A stretch of 64,000 nt of DNA from JAVDCA01 sp963819385 (GTDB taxonomy: Bacteria > Pseudomonadota > Alphaproteobacteria > Rhizobiales > Xanthobacteraceae). The notes under the pieces are model-generated. The model was not told the origin of the DNA and searched no databases. It worked only from the letters and a program-made list of their open reading frames with translations. This document shows, one piece after another, positions 18,517 to 26,938 of this stretch. The stretch is from NCBI GenBank assembly GCA_963819385.1, contig CAWFVV010000002.1, forward strand, positions 496,001 through 560,000, written 5' to 3'. The position numbers were made by a program, and so were the translations under genes. Position 1 is the stretch's first letter. Every line of letters begins with the position of its first letter.

Positions 18517-18907
18517 TCAGTAGTGGCTGTGGTGATGATGATGATGCGGGATCAACTCGCGGATGATGCGGCGGATCACCCGGTGGTGGTGGTGATGGTG
18601 ATGATGGTGGTAATAGCGATGATGGTGGTGATGATGGTAGTAGCGGTGATGGTGATGATGATAGCCCGCCACCTGCACCCCATCGCTCTGCCCGCCAGCA
18701 GCCTCGTCGCGAGCCTCACGGGCTGCCGCCGCGTCGGCTGCCCGCAGCGCAGCCACCGCGTTCGGAATCGGGTCAAGCAATTCGGCAAATGAACGCGCGT
18801 TCAGATTGCCGGGGTCTGGCGTTACGGCCGGAGTGGCCTGGGCGGTCGAAATCGAGCGCCACCAATCCCGTGATGGCGCCGATAACACCGGCGATCTTCT
18901 TGTCCAT
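18517..18907 (-). pseudogene. His-rich exported peptide gene, cassette copy 1, frameshifted
   Basis: The start at 18907 gives MDKKIAGVIGAITGLVALD as in copy 2. Then one extra base (near 18847, in gctcgatttcgacc) moves the homologous frame, which continues STAQATPAV, NARSFAELLDPIPNAVAAL, HRYYHHHHHHRYY, VIRRIIRE and a final His run. Compared with copy 2 it has an additional HRYY block. Either this copy is dead or the extra base is an error. The His tracts come from CAC/CAT runs on the minus strand. Confidence 0.75.
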
Positions 18908-19025
18908 GAAGTCGTCCCTCTGGTTGATCCGTTCTGGCAACGTCGTCCGGAACATTCCGGATACTTGCGCATCTTCAACCAGCCCGGCCCGTCACCGTCA
19001 CATGTCGTGTCGGCTTAAGCAAGGA

Positions 19026-19072
19026 AGTCGGGCGCGGCATTTCCGCAGGAAGCCTGGTGTTTCAGGTGCGTG
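19026..19072 (+). pseudogene. Remnant of the quinone oxidoreductase 3' end
   Basis: The stretch CGGCATTTCCGC, then CTGGTGTTTCAGGTGCG and GTGAGAGAGACGCG matches 16488-16535, the last codons and stop region of the intact gene at 15605. It marks the join between the two cassette copies. Confidence 0.8.
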
Positions 19073-19089
19073 AGAGAGACGCGCGCAGC

Positions 19090-20142
19090 TCACGCCGCCC
19101 GCGCCAGCTCGGCGATCCACGCGTCGATCGCGGAGAGATCCTCGCGCCACTCGGCGCGGCCGGGCACGCGCGTCACCAGCTCCTGCACGCTCGCGCGCGC
19201 CTCGCGATAGGTCGCGAGCGCGCGTGCGCGATCGCCGCTCGCGGCGAGCACGTCGGCAATCCGCGTCAGGCTGAGCGCGGCGTCGCAGCGCAAGCCGTCG
19301 TTCTCGGGGGCGGCGGCCGACAGCGCGCGGCGGATCGCAAGCGCCTCGTGCAGGGCCGTGAGCGCTCCGGCGTGCTCGCCTTTCTCGGCGAGCGCGTCGC
19401 CGACCGCCATCAGGCTCCAGGAGACGTCCAGCCGCCGCTGCGCGTGGTCCGGGTCGCGCGCCGCCAGCGCGCGCCGGGTGGCGAGCGCTTCGCCGAAGCT
19501 CGCGAGCGCGCCGTCGAGATCGCGGCGCGCCATCAGCGCGCCGCCGAGGCCCATGAGGCTCCACGAGACGTCGAGCGCCCAGGCGACATTGTCCGGGTTC
19601 TGCGCTGCAAGCCGGCGGCGGATCGCCAGGCCCTCACGGTAGAGCGCCAGCGCACCGCCGAGATTGCCCTGCGCCTCGAGTGCGCCCGCGACCGCACTCA
19701 GGGTCCATGACGCCTCGCCGGGGCGCCTTCGCGTCGGCACACCGATGGCTGTTGACTGGCCGCCGCCCTGGAATGTCGCGAGCGCGCTCCGGAGCACCAG
19801 CACCTCGGCGACCCGCGCGGCGACACGCGCCACGTGCTCGCGTGCCTGCGCGTCGCGCGCGTCCGCGGCCGCGATGCGCCGCCGCAGCGCGAGCTCGGCG
19901 CGCAGCGCCTCGAGTGCCGCCGCAAGATCGCCCAGCGCGACGAGCGCTTCGCCGATGCGCTGCTGCGTCGACGCACGCGCTGGCGCGACATCGTGAGCAT
20001 CGGGCAGCGCCCGCAGGAGATCATCCGCCGCGCGATAGCGGGCCAGCGCGCCCGTGAGGTCGCCATGCGCGCGCAGCGCATCGGCGCTTGCGAGCAAGGC
20101 CTCGTGCGGCGCGAGCGCCTCGTCGAACGTCATCGGCTGCAT
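19090..20142 (-). CDS. TPR-repeat protein, cassette copy 2
   Basis: The protein has 350 residues from 20142, or 347 from the second ATG at 20133; neither has a strong ribosome site. It shares the repeats of copy 1 almost residue for residue in the C-terminal two thirds (SWTLSAVAGALEAQGNL, ALDVSWSLMGLGGALMAR), while the first 60 residues differ more. It starts 9 bases after the DUF6065-like stop. The intact second copy implies the cassette remained useful or duplicated recently. Confidence 0.8.
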   Translation of the reverse strand: MQPMTFDEALAPHEALLASADALRAHGDLTGALARYRAADDLLRALPDAHDVAPARASTQQRIGEALVALGDLAAALEALRAELALRRRIAAADARDAQAREHVARVAARVAEVLVLRSALATFQGGGQSTAIGVPTRRRPGEASWTLSAVAGALEAQGNLGGALALYREGLAIRRRLAAQNPDNVAWALDVSWSLMGLGGALMARRDLDGALASFGEALATRRALAARDPDHAQRRLDVSWSLMAVGDALAEKGEHAGALTALHEALAIRRALSAAAPENDGLRCDAALSLTRIADVLAASGDRARALATYREARASVQELVTRVPGRAEWREDLSAIDAWIAELARAA

Positions 20143-20151
20143 GTCGACCGA

Positions 20152-20898
20152 TCAGCGCGACGTCGTGGGCGTGGCATTCTCACGCGTCCGCGCCTTGGCG
20201 GCGCGATGGATGTGGCGGTAGGTGCCGTCGAACACCGTCGCGGTCGACGACGTCCAGTGGGTGTCGGCCGAGAGCGTATCGCGGCTCGCATGGATGCGGC
20301 GCGCCTGCACCTCGCGCTCGGCCGCTTCCTCCTCGCTCATCGCCACGATCTCGAAGTTCGGCTCGGCCGGCACCACGACGATCTGCATCATCGGCTCGCC
20401 GGGCCGGAAGATGTGCGTGCGCCCCTCGGGCGGGGATTTGAACACGATGAAATTCACCATCGGCCACCAGTTGCGCAAGAGCGCCGGCACCGCGATCGGC
20501 GTCGTGTCGGTGAAGTCGGTGTAGAAGCGCGGATGCGGCTCGGTGCGGATCGCCATGCCTTCGTCGACCTTGAGGTCGAGCAGGAGCTGATAGGTGTAAT
20601 ACTTCTCGCCGAAGGTCCGGAACGGCGGCCACGCGACTCCGGTGCCCGGGTCGGGCCCGAAATCGCCGTCGAACACCAGCTTGCCGTCGCGCATGCTCAC
20701 ATGCAGCTCGTTGTCGTGCGGATAGAAGATCTCGATGCCGTACTGCGCGCTCTCGGAGAACGGCACGCAGTGCCACGGCTGCTCGCGCGAGCCGTCGCGG
20801 CGCGGCTCCGACTTGCCGCCCCAGCCGGGGATTTCCAGCTTGGTGCGCCGCGGTGCGAGCTTGGGCTTGTGCAGGCGGCATTTGACTTGATGCGTCAT
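20152..20898 (-). CDS. DUF6065-like protein, cassette copy 2
   Basis: The protein has 248 residues and is almost identical to copy 1 (17606-18349), with the same NWWPMVNFIVFKSP, RPGEPMMQ and DTHWTSSTATVFDGTYRHIH blocks; differences lie mainly in residues 60-90 and the C-terminal tail. Differences at many codon third positions show the copies have had time to diverge while the protein was kept, which argues for selection on function. Its biochemical role is unknown. Confidence 0.7.
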   Translation of the reverse strand: MTHQVKCRLHKPKLAPRRTKLEIPGWGGKSEPRRDGSREQPWHCVPFSESAQYGIEIFYPHDNELHVSMRDGKLVFDGDFGPDPGTGVAWPPFRTFGEKYYTYQLLLDLKVDEGMAIRTEPHPRFYTDFTDTTPIAVPALLRNWWPMVNFIVFKSPPEGRTHIFRPGEPMMQIVVVPAEPNFEIVAMSEEEAAEREVQARRIHASRDTLSADTHWTSSTATVFDGTYRHIHRAAKARTRENATPTTSR

Positions 20899-21039
20899 CG
20901 TCGTTCCCCCGTCCTCGAGGCTAACCGGTGTGCGTCATGACGGCAGGCGGACCGCTTCGTGCGCTTGCGCGCCGAAACGATCCGCCCTTCGCGTCGCCGT
21001 CTGCCAGAAACCCAGAAACATTGCGTCACGCGGCGTCCG

Positions 21040-21110
21040 GAGCATGATCCCGAAAAGCCTGCCCGGTACTTGATCCGGAGTGGATGCCGGTTTTCCGAAA
21101 GATCATGCTC
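21040..21110. repeat. Family D palindrome, copy 3
   Basis: The arms are GAGCATGATCCCGAAAAG and TTTTCCGAAAGATCATGCTC, with GATCCGGAGTGGATGCCGG in the loop. It is present in cassette unit 2 and absent at the matching place in unit 1. Confidence 0.85.
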
Positions 21111-21138
21111 CAAGCTAAAGCCGCCGCGCTCCCAGGCC

Positions 21139-21492
21139 TCAGTAGGTGAGATGATGATGGTGGTGGTGGTGATGATGGGGCCGGGTGATATGCCGGATGA
21201 TGCGGCGAATGACCCGGTGATGGTGGTGATGGTGGTGATGGTGACGATAGCCGGCGACCTGCACGTCGCCGTTCAGCCCGCCGACCGCCTGCTCCTGCGT
21301 CTCGCGTGCTGTCGCGGCGTCGGATGCCCGCAGCGCCGCGACTGCGTTCGGAATCGGATCGAGCAGCTCGGCGAATGAACGGGCGTTCATCAGGTCCGGG
21401 CTCGGCTGTGCGGCCGGCGTGGCCTGTGCAGCCGAGTCGAGCGCTGCCAGTCCCGTGATGGCGCCAATGACCCCGACAATTTTCTTATCCAT
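21139..21492 (-). CDS. His-rich exported peptide, cassette copy 2 (intact)
   Basis: The protein has 117 residues from the ATG at 21492, with AGAGGAC upstream. The N-terminus MDKKIVGVIGAITGLAAL resembles a short Sec signal ending near DSAAQA. The middle holds a conserved acidic/hydrophobic block, SFAELLDPIPNAVAALRA. The C-terminus is GYRHHHHHHHHH, RVIRRIIRHITRP and a second nine-His run ending LTY. Long His tracts imply metal binding (Ni, Zn, Cu or Co) in the periplasm or outside the cell. A leader-plus-core layout also recalls modified peptides, but no maturase domain is recognised. First gene of the cassette. Confidence 0.75.
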   Translation of the reverse strand: MDKKIVGVIGAITGLAALDSAAQATPAAQPSPDLMNARSFAELLDPIPNAVAALRASDAATARETQEQAVGGLNGDVQVAGYRHHHHHHHHHRVIRRIIRHITRPHHHHHHHHHLTY

Positions 21493-21639
21493 GGTGCGTC
21501 CTCTGGTTTGTCCAAGAATGTCAGCGCCACCGGACCTCTCCGGACACGCCGGCACTTGGAGCAAAACCAAGCTGCACCGGGTTGGTTCCATCGCGTTGCA
21601 CGCTTAACCGGCGTGACGCTGCATAGCGATCGTCGCGGC

Positions 21640-22614
21640 TCACTGCACCTTGATGCCCGCCTCCTTGATCGCGGGCGCCCAGCGCGCGATCTCCGCCTTC
21701 TGCTTGGCGGCGAGCGCGGCCGGCGTCTGCTCGCTGGCGGGCCACACCTCCTGGCCGACCGCCTTGAAGCGCTCCTGCACCTTGGGGTCCGCGAGCGCTT
21801 CGCGGATCGCCGCGTTGAGCGTCGCGATGACGTCCGGCGGCGTGCCCTTAGGGACCCAGATGCCGTGCCAGAAGCTCGCGTCGATATCGGTGATGCCAAG
21901 CTCGTCGAGCGTCGGCACCTCGGGCGCCGCCCACCAGCGCTTGGGCTGCAGCACCGCATAAGCCTTGAGCTCGCCCTGGCGCACGTAGCTGAGATAAGTC
22001 GCGGCTTGCCCGAACGTGAAGTCGATGTGAGCGCCCAGCAGGTCCTGCAGGAGCGGCGCGCCGCCGCGATAGGGCACGATCTGGAAAGTGACGCCCGCGT
22101 GCTTCGCGAAGATGCGCGCCGCCACATCGGTCGGACCGCCGACCCCGACCGTGCCCATGGTCGCCTTGCCGCTCTGCGCCTTGATCCACCCAATCAGCCC
22201 TTTCAGGTCGTCGGCCGGCACCGCCTTTCTGGCGATGATCCAGATCGGCGTGTCGGCGATCAGCGAGACCGGCGCAAAATCGTTCACCACGTCGTAGTTG
22301 AGCTTCATGATCGCCGGATTGAACACGTGCGTCTGCACGTGGCCGATGGCCAGCGTGTAGCCGTCCGCCGTCGCATGCGCGACGCGGCCGACCCCGATGC
22401 TGCCACCGGCGCCGGTGACGTTCTCGATCACGACCGGCTGCCCGAGCGTCGACTGCATCCGCTCCGCCAGGATGCGCGCGATGGTGTCGGTCGGCCCGCC
22501 CGCCGGATAGGGCACGATCAGGGTGACGGGCCGCGACGGATAAGTCTCCGCCGCCGCGACGGCCGAGCCGACGATCGTGAGACAGGCGAGCGCGAGGGTG
22601 AGCAGCTTTTTCAT
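21640..22614 (-). CDS. Bug-family (TctC-like) periplasmic solute receptor
   Basis: The protein has 324 residues from the ATG at 22614 (CAGGAG upstream). The signal peptide is KKLLTLALACLTIVGSAVAAAE, then YPSRPVTLIVPYPAGGPTDT, ENVTGAGGSIGVG and IVPYRGGAPLLQDLLG. The methyltransferase gene upstream may end in TGA overlapping this ATG (ATGA), which suggests a translationally coupled pair. Ligand unknown. Confidence 0.88.
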   Translation of the reverse strand: MKKLLTLALACLTIVGSAVAAAETYPSRPVTLIVPYPAGGPTDTIARILAERMQSTLGQPVVIENVTGAGGSIGVGRVAHATADGYTLAIGHVQTHVFNPAIMKLNYDVVNDFAPVSLIADTPIWIIARKAVPADDLKGLIGWIKAQSGKATMGTVGVGGPTDVAARIFAKHAGVTFQIVPYRGGAPLLQDLLGAHIDFTFGQAATYLSYVRQGELKAYAVLQPKRWWAAPEVPTLDELGITDIDASFWHGIWVPKGTPPDVIATLNAAIREALADPKVQERFKAVGQEVWPASEQTPAALAAKQKAEIARWAPAIKEAGIKVQ

Positions 22615-23552
22615 CTGGGCACTCCTGGGGCGGCGGCGGCTTCCGGCCGGCCACCAGATAGCCGACCGCGGCTCCGCTTCCCGCATAAGTCCGCGCCGCG
22701 AGCGCCTTGGCGAAACGGTCGCTGCCCCGCATCGCGACCGACCATAGCGCGTCGAACTCGACCTCCCGCCCGCCGCCCGCGACGAAATAGCGATGGGTAT
22801 CCGCCCGGCTCCAGATCCAGAAATCGCGGCTCCGGAAATCGGCGCCCTCGTCGCGCATGGCGCGTTGCTCGGGCGTGTCATAGGGCGGCAGGATCGCATT
22901 GGTCTTGTCGCTCAGATGGACGCGGATATCGGCGAGACCACATTGGGCAAAAAAGCCGGGGACGAGATCGCCGATCGAATTGTTGCCCTCGCCCAGCGCG
23001 GCCTTGCCGCGCTCGCAGATCAGCTGCAGGCGCGCACACGCCAGAATGTCGTCCACCGGGTCGTTGAAAGTGATCGAGTTCGAGGATGAGCGCGCTCGCA
23101 ACGTTGTTGGGCTCCGCCGCCAGAACGAGTCCGCCCGGGCGCGCGACACGCGCCATCTCGGCAATGACCGCTGCCGGATCGTGCGCATGGATCAGCAGGG
23201 TCTGGCAGGTCACGAGGTCGAAGCTCGCATCGGCGAATGGAAGCTTTTCCGCCACCCCCACTTGATACTTGCAGCGGCCGTCCAGGCCGCGCGCCGCCGC
23301 GCGGGCGGCGGCCTTGTCGACCCACAGCGGATCGCGATCGATGCCTTCGATGCGCGCGTCGCTCGCCAACAGCCCGGCGAGCAGTTGCCCCCAATGGCCG
23401 ACGCCGCAACCGACGTCGAGCATGTCGCGCACGCGATCGAGCGAGAGCCGCCGTCCCATCAGCTCGAGAAAATCCGCATTCCACCAATAGTCGCGCGTAT
23501 CGCCGAAATATTCGGCCGAGTGCGAGTCCAGCGTGCGGAATTCGTTGGCCAT
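22611..23552 (-). pseudogene. Class I SAM-dependent methyltransferase, frameshifted
   Basis: From the ATG at 23552 the sequence contains FGDTRDYWWN, motif I MLDVGCGVGHWGQLLA, EGIDRDPLWV and LPFADASFDLVTCQTLLIH. Near 23060-23070 the conserved frame shifts: FNDPVDDILACARLQLICERG follows in another frame. A further shift near 22640 would give an end at PEAAAAPGVPR with TGA at 22611-22613; otherwise the frame runs into the receptor gene. The methyl acceptor is unknown. Confidence 0.7.
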
Positions 23553-23566
23553 CGCGGCGCCGCGAG

Positions 23567-24499
23567 TTACGGCGCGCGCGAACCGACGTAAGCCGCGATC
23601 GCCAGCATGTCGTCGACGCCGAGCTTGTCCACCACCTGCTTCATCAGCGCCGCCGACGTGCCGACGCGCTCGCCGTTCTGCATGCTCCACAGCTGTCGCA
23701 CGATGTAGTCCGGATGGTGGCCCGCGATCCCGGGCACGTCGCCGAGCCCCTGCAGCGTCGGCCCGTGGCAGATCGCGCAGGGCAGCGTCTTGCCGCCGCC
23801 GGTCGTCGCCAGCGCCTCGCCCCTGGCGATGCTGCCTTTCGGCACATAGGCGACGAAGCCCGAGCGCGGGTCGCGGTTGAGCACGATGTCCTCGTCCTCG
23901 GGGATCTCGATGATGCGGCTACCGATCGGCTCGCTGCCGCCGTCCGGGTGCGCCAGCCGCTTGTTGCCCTTGCCGATATAGGTGTGCGGCACCGTGTCGG
24001 TCTCGACCACGCGGATCCACGGCCGCGGCTTGAGCGCGGCGAAATAGTCGGCCGCGGCGCGCACCTCGTCGTCGGTCATCGTCTTCGCCATGCCGATCAT
24101 CATGCCGGAGCCCTGGCGGGCGCCGCTCTTGTAGTCGGCCATCTGGCGGATGAAGTAGCCGGCCGGCAGGCCCGCGAGATACGCCGACTCGTCGTGCCCG
24201 GTGCCGGTCGGCAGGTGGCACGACGCGCAGGCGCGCACGTTGTGCGCCTTGTCGCCGTGCGCAACCACGGCCGGCATCGGCGGATGGAGGTCCGGAAACC
24301 AGTCGGGCGCATTGAACAGGTCGTCGATCTGCGCCCGCGTGAGCGACAGCGAGCTGCCCGGCGCGGTTTTCGGCTTGCCGTCGTCGCGCGAGGGCGGCTG
24401 CACCTTGTCGGTCGCCGGGAAGGCCCAGTCGGGGCGCTCGGCGGCGAGCGCCGCGACCGGCGCGAGAACGAGCAGCAGAATCCCGACGAGCCGCTTCAT
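23567..24499 (-). CDS. Dihaem c-type cytochrome
   Basis: The protein has 310 residues from the ATG at 24499 (GGGAGGGTGG upstream). A signal peptide (LVGILLLVLAPVAALAAE) exports it. There are two haem sites, CASCH at 91-95 and CAICH at 241-245. The repeated GYFIRQMADYKSG..R and DYIVRQLWSMQNGER blocks show two related cytochrome c domains, as in cytochrome c4-like electron carriers. It probably passes electrons in the periplasm to an oxidase or from a dehydrogenase not in the window. Confidence 0.88.
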   Translation of the reverse strand: MKRLVGILLLVLAPVAALAAERPDWAFPATDKVQPPSRDDGKPKTAPGSSLSLTRAQIDDLFNAPDWFPDLHPPMPAVVAHGDKAHNVRACASCHLPTGTGHDESAYLAGLPAGYFIRQMADYKSGARQGSGMMIGMAKTMTDDEVRAAADYFAALKPRPWIRVVETDTVPHTYIGKGNKRLAHPDGGSEPIGSRIIEIPEDEDIVLNRDPRSGFVAYVPKGSIARGEALATTGGGKTLPCAICHGPTLQGLGDVPGIAGHHPDYIVRQLWSMQNGERVGTSAALMKQVVDKLGVDDMLAIAAYVGSRAP

Positions 24500-24745
24500 G
24501 TATCCACCCTCCCCGATGGCGCTCTGACCGGGCGCCCTGCTCCCGATCATGGGCCGTCGGCGAGGCGCTGACAATCGGGCGCGCCTCGGCGCGGTCCTTG
24601 CCACGCAACGCAACTTTACCTCCGGACGTATCGGACAATTCTCGAATTAACCTCCCGTTAACCACGTCGTGTTGACGCTTACGGCGCTGCGCGAGTCATT
24701 CGATCGAGGTGATTCGCATCGATCGTCGTCGCCCCGGGAAGCCTC

Positions 24746-25012
24746 ATGCGCCCGTTCATCGCCTTCATCCGCAAGCAGACCGACCTCGGTTTCCGCGTCT
24801 CCTTTCCCGATCTGCCCGACTGCAACTCGACCGGCCTCACCATCGCGGAGGCACGCCAGAATGCCGAGCATGCGCTCACGCTGCATTGCCGGCGTCTGCA
24901 GCGGATCGGCGCGCCGCTCCCGCGGCCGTCCTACATGCATCAGATCGGTTGGACGCAGGAGCGCATCCTGGACGGCCTGGTCGTGCTGATCCCGCCGCCG
25001 GAAGCCGCGTAG
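24746..25012 (+). CDS. HicB-like antitoxin-fold protein, orphan
   Basis: The protein has 88 residues. The sequence FIAFIRKQTDLGFRVSFPDLPDCNSTGLTIAEARQNAEHAL is the HicB partial RNase H-like fold. The C-terminus (HQIGWTQERILDGLVVLIPPP) lacks an obvious DNA-binding domain. No hicA-like RNA-binding toxin lies on either side, so it is an orphan. A decayed copy of its 3' half follows at once. Confidence 0.75.
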   Translation: MRPFIAFIRKQTDLGFRVSFPDLPDCNSTGLTIAEARQNAEHALTLHCRRLQRIGAPLPRPSYMHQIGWTQERILDGLVVLIPPPEAA

Positions 25013-25015
25013 CCC

Positions 25016-25156
25016 AAACTCACGCTGCACGCCCGGCGCCTCAACCGGATTTGCGCGCCGATCCCGCGCCGGTCCTGTCCGCATCAGATCGCCTGGGCGC
25101 AGGAGCGCATCCCCGACAGGCTGGTCGCGCTGATCGCGCCGCCGGCGTGGACGTGA
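25016..25156 (+). pseudogene. Decayed tandem copy of the HicB-like 3' half
   Basis: It reads KLTLHARRLNRICAPIP, then HQIAWAQERIPDRLVALIAPP in the frame continuing from the upstream stop. It matches the last 46 or so codons of the preceding gene (LTLHCRRLQRIGAPLP, HQIGWTQERILDGL) with about 70% identity. There is no start codon. A family D palindrome begins at its end. Confidence 0.75.
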
Positions 25157-25202
25157 GCGTGATCTTTTCCAAAACCGGTATCCACTGCTCGGGACCATGC
25201 TC
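25154..25202. repeat. Family D palindrome, copy 4 (degenerate)
   Basis: It reads GAGCGTGATCTTTTCCAAAA and GGACCATGCTC: both ends are recognisable but carry substitutions and the right arm is shortened. The remainder of 25203-25361 shows nothing recognisable. Confidence 0.65.
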
Positions 25203-25361
25203 TTGGCCCGGGCGTGTGCTCATTGACGTGAACGCGCAGATTTCGGGCTTGGGGCCAAGCGACAATGTTCTGTCCGATCAGAGCATTGCCGGCTGCGACC
25301 GATCGCGGTCGTCGAGTCACTGAAAATGGATTATCTTTTGACCTTCGCCGAGGCTGAGTAG

Positions 25362-26870
25362 ATGGCATCCGAACCCGCCGCACGCAGCGCATCCTTTGCG
25401 GTGTTCATTCCCGATTTCGAACGTCTTATCGCGGACGTTATGGAGGAATGGAAGGTTCCGGGCCTTGCTGTTGTCGTCGTGCAAAACGGGGAGGTGGCGT
25501 TCGTCGGGCCCTATGGTCTTCGCGATGTCGAAGCCGGCCTGAAGGTGACAACCGATACGCAGTTCCAGCTCATGTCGGTCTCGAAGTCGTTCACCGCCAC
25601 AGGCTTGGCCCTTTTGGTGGACGAGCGGCGCATGGATTGGAAGAAGCCGGTACGAGAATATATCCCGGAATTCCGGCTGCATGACGCCGTAGCGAGCGAC
25701 CGCGTCACGGTGCGCGATCTGCTTTGCCACCATTCCGGATTGCCGCGCCACGATTGGATTTGGCTGCCCGGCGATCTGTTACCCGCACAAATGCTGGCGG
25801 CAATGCGCTATCTCGAGCCGAGCGACGACATTCGCAGCACCTTCCAATACTCGAATCTCGGCTACCTTGTCGCGAGTATGGTGGCCGAACGCGTCAGTGG
25901 TCAGGGCTGGGTCGAATTCACCCGCGCGCTGACCGACAAGTTGCACATGAATGTGACGTTCACCGTGGACGAGCTTGCCGCAGCCGTCGACGCTGCGTTG
26001 CCTTACGCGATGGAGGGGGACACCCGCCGGCGCTCGACGCTCTGGCCTGTTAGCGTGACGGCTGCGGGAGGCATGAGCACGTCGATTTCGAGCTTCGCGA
26101 ATTGGCTTCGGTTTCATCTCGGCAAAGGCGAGTTTGAAGGACGACGGCTGCTGTCACCGGGCTTGATACAAGAGCTTCAAAAGCCGCGTGTGCATGTCGG
26201 GGCGACTGAATTCGCCGAGTACAGCGACGTGCATTATGGCCTCGGCTTCCGCTCGCATGGATATCGCGGAGAGCGGGTGGTGTGGCACGGAGGCGGCTTT
26301 ACCGGCACGAACACGCTGATGATGATGATGCCCGATCGTGGCGTCGGTGTTGCGGTGCTCGCCAACAACGGCATGGTTCCGCTATTCGCCCCGCACATCC
26401 TCGCGAATTATGTCTTCGACCGCGTGTGCGGCAACGAGCCGGCCCCCTGGCTCGAGCGCTTTCGTGAGCGGCGCCGCAACTTCGTCGCGCAGCAAGACTT
26501 TGACCGGCAGGCCGGGAACACCTCACGGAGGCCAGCCACTCAGCCGAGCCGCGATCTCGCGGCCTATGTCGGCGACTACGAGCATCCAGGCTACGGCCGG
26601 ATCACGATCCGCCATGCCGAGGGCAAATTGCACTGGGCGTTTCGCGGCATGTCCGAGCCGCTGACTCATCGGCATTACGATACGTTCCAGCTGCCCGACG
26701 CACCCATGTCGCCCGGCGGCCTGCTACCGGGTCAACTCACTCTCTCATTTTCCACCGACCGCGAAGGCAATATTGCTGGTGTGGCAATTCCGTTCGAGCC
26801 CCTCGTCAAGGACATCGCTTTCACCCGCATTGGTGGGCCCCCCACACTGCGCTTGCAATCCTGGCGTTGA
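25362..26870 (+). CDS. Serine hydrolase of the beta-lactamase/DD-peptidase (PF00144) class
   Basis: The protein has 502 residues. The catalytic SxxK is S72-V-S-K75 within FQLMSVSKSFTATGLAL, the second motif is YSN in STFQYSNLGYLVA, and the third is WHGGGFTGTN (HGG instead of KTG, as in esterase-like members). A C-terminal lipocalin-like domain follows from about 400 (YVGDYEHPGYGRITI). No signal peptide is seen, so it may be a cytoplasmic esterase or peptidase. The physiological substrate is unknown. Confidence 0.85.
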   Translation: MASEPAARSASFAVFIPDFERLIADVMEEWKVPGLAVVVVQNGEVAFVGPYGLRDVEAGLKVTTDTQFQLMSVSKSFTATGLALLVDERRMDWKKPVREYIPEFRLHDAVASDRVTVRDLLCHHSGLPRHDWIWLPGDLLPAQMLAAMRYLEPSDDIRSTFQYSNLGYLVASMVAERVSGQGWVEFTRALTDKLHMNVTFTVDELAAAVDAALPYAMEGDTRRRSTLWPVSVTAAGGMSTSISSFANWLRFHLGKGEFEGRRLLSPGLIQELQKPRVHVGATEFAEYSDVHYGLGFRSHGYRGERVVWHGGGFTGTNTLMMMMPDRGVGVAVLANNGMVPLFAPHILANYVFDRVCGNEPAPWLERFRERRRNFVAQQDFDRQAGNTSRRPATQPSRDLAAYVGDYEHPGYGRITIRHAEGKLHWAFRGMSEPLTHRHYDTFQLPDAPMSPGGLLPGQLTLSFSTDREGNIAGVAIPFEPLVKDIAFTRIGGPPTLRLQSWR

Positions 26871-26938
26871 AATGCGCTTTACCTCCGGTCGAATCGCCGG
26901 GATAATAGCCGCTGAGTTGTCAGCGCCGAGGGGACACG

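Larger units (their letters stand above)
16481..19025. repeat. Tandem duplication, unit 1 (oxidoreductase 3' end, TPR, DUF6065-like, His-rich gene)
   Basis: Units 1 and 2 (19026-21600) run in parallel: the same oxidoreductase 3' end, the same TPR gene, the same DUF6065-like gene and a His-rich peptide gene, in the same order and strand. The DUF6065-like and TPR copies are near-identical over long stretches. Boundaries are approximate, judged by eye. Confidence 0.8.
19026..21600. repeat. Tandem duplication, unit 2
   Basis: This is the second cassette copy: oxidoreductase 3' remnant (19026-19072), TPR (19090-20142), DUF6065-like (20152-20898) and His-rich peptide gene (21139-21492). It differs from unit 1 by a family D palindrome between the last two genes, which makes that gap about 73 bases longer. 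Confidence 0.8.

Noticed and set aside
18560..18680. Short tandem repeat pattern resembling a CRISPR-like or microsatellite array
   Set aside because: It is the reverse strand of His codon runs (CAC/CAT) in the peptide gene; there are no regular spacers.
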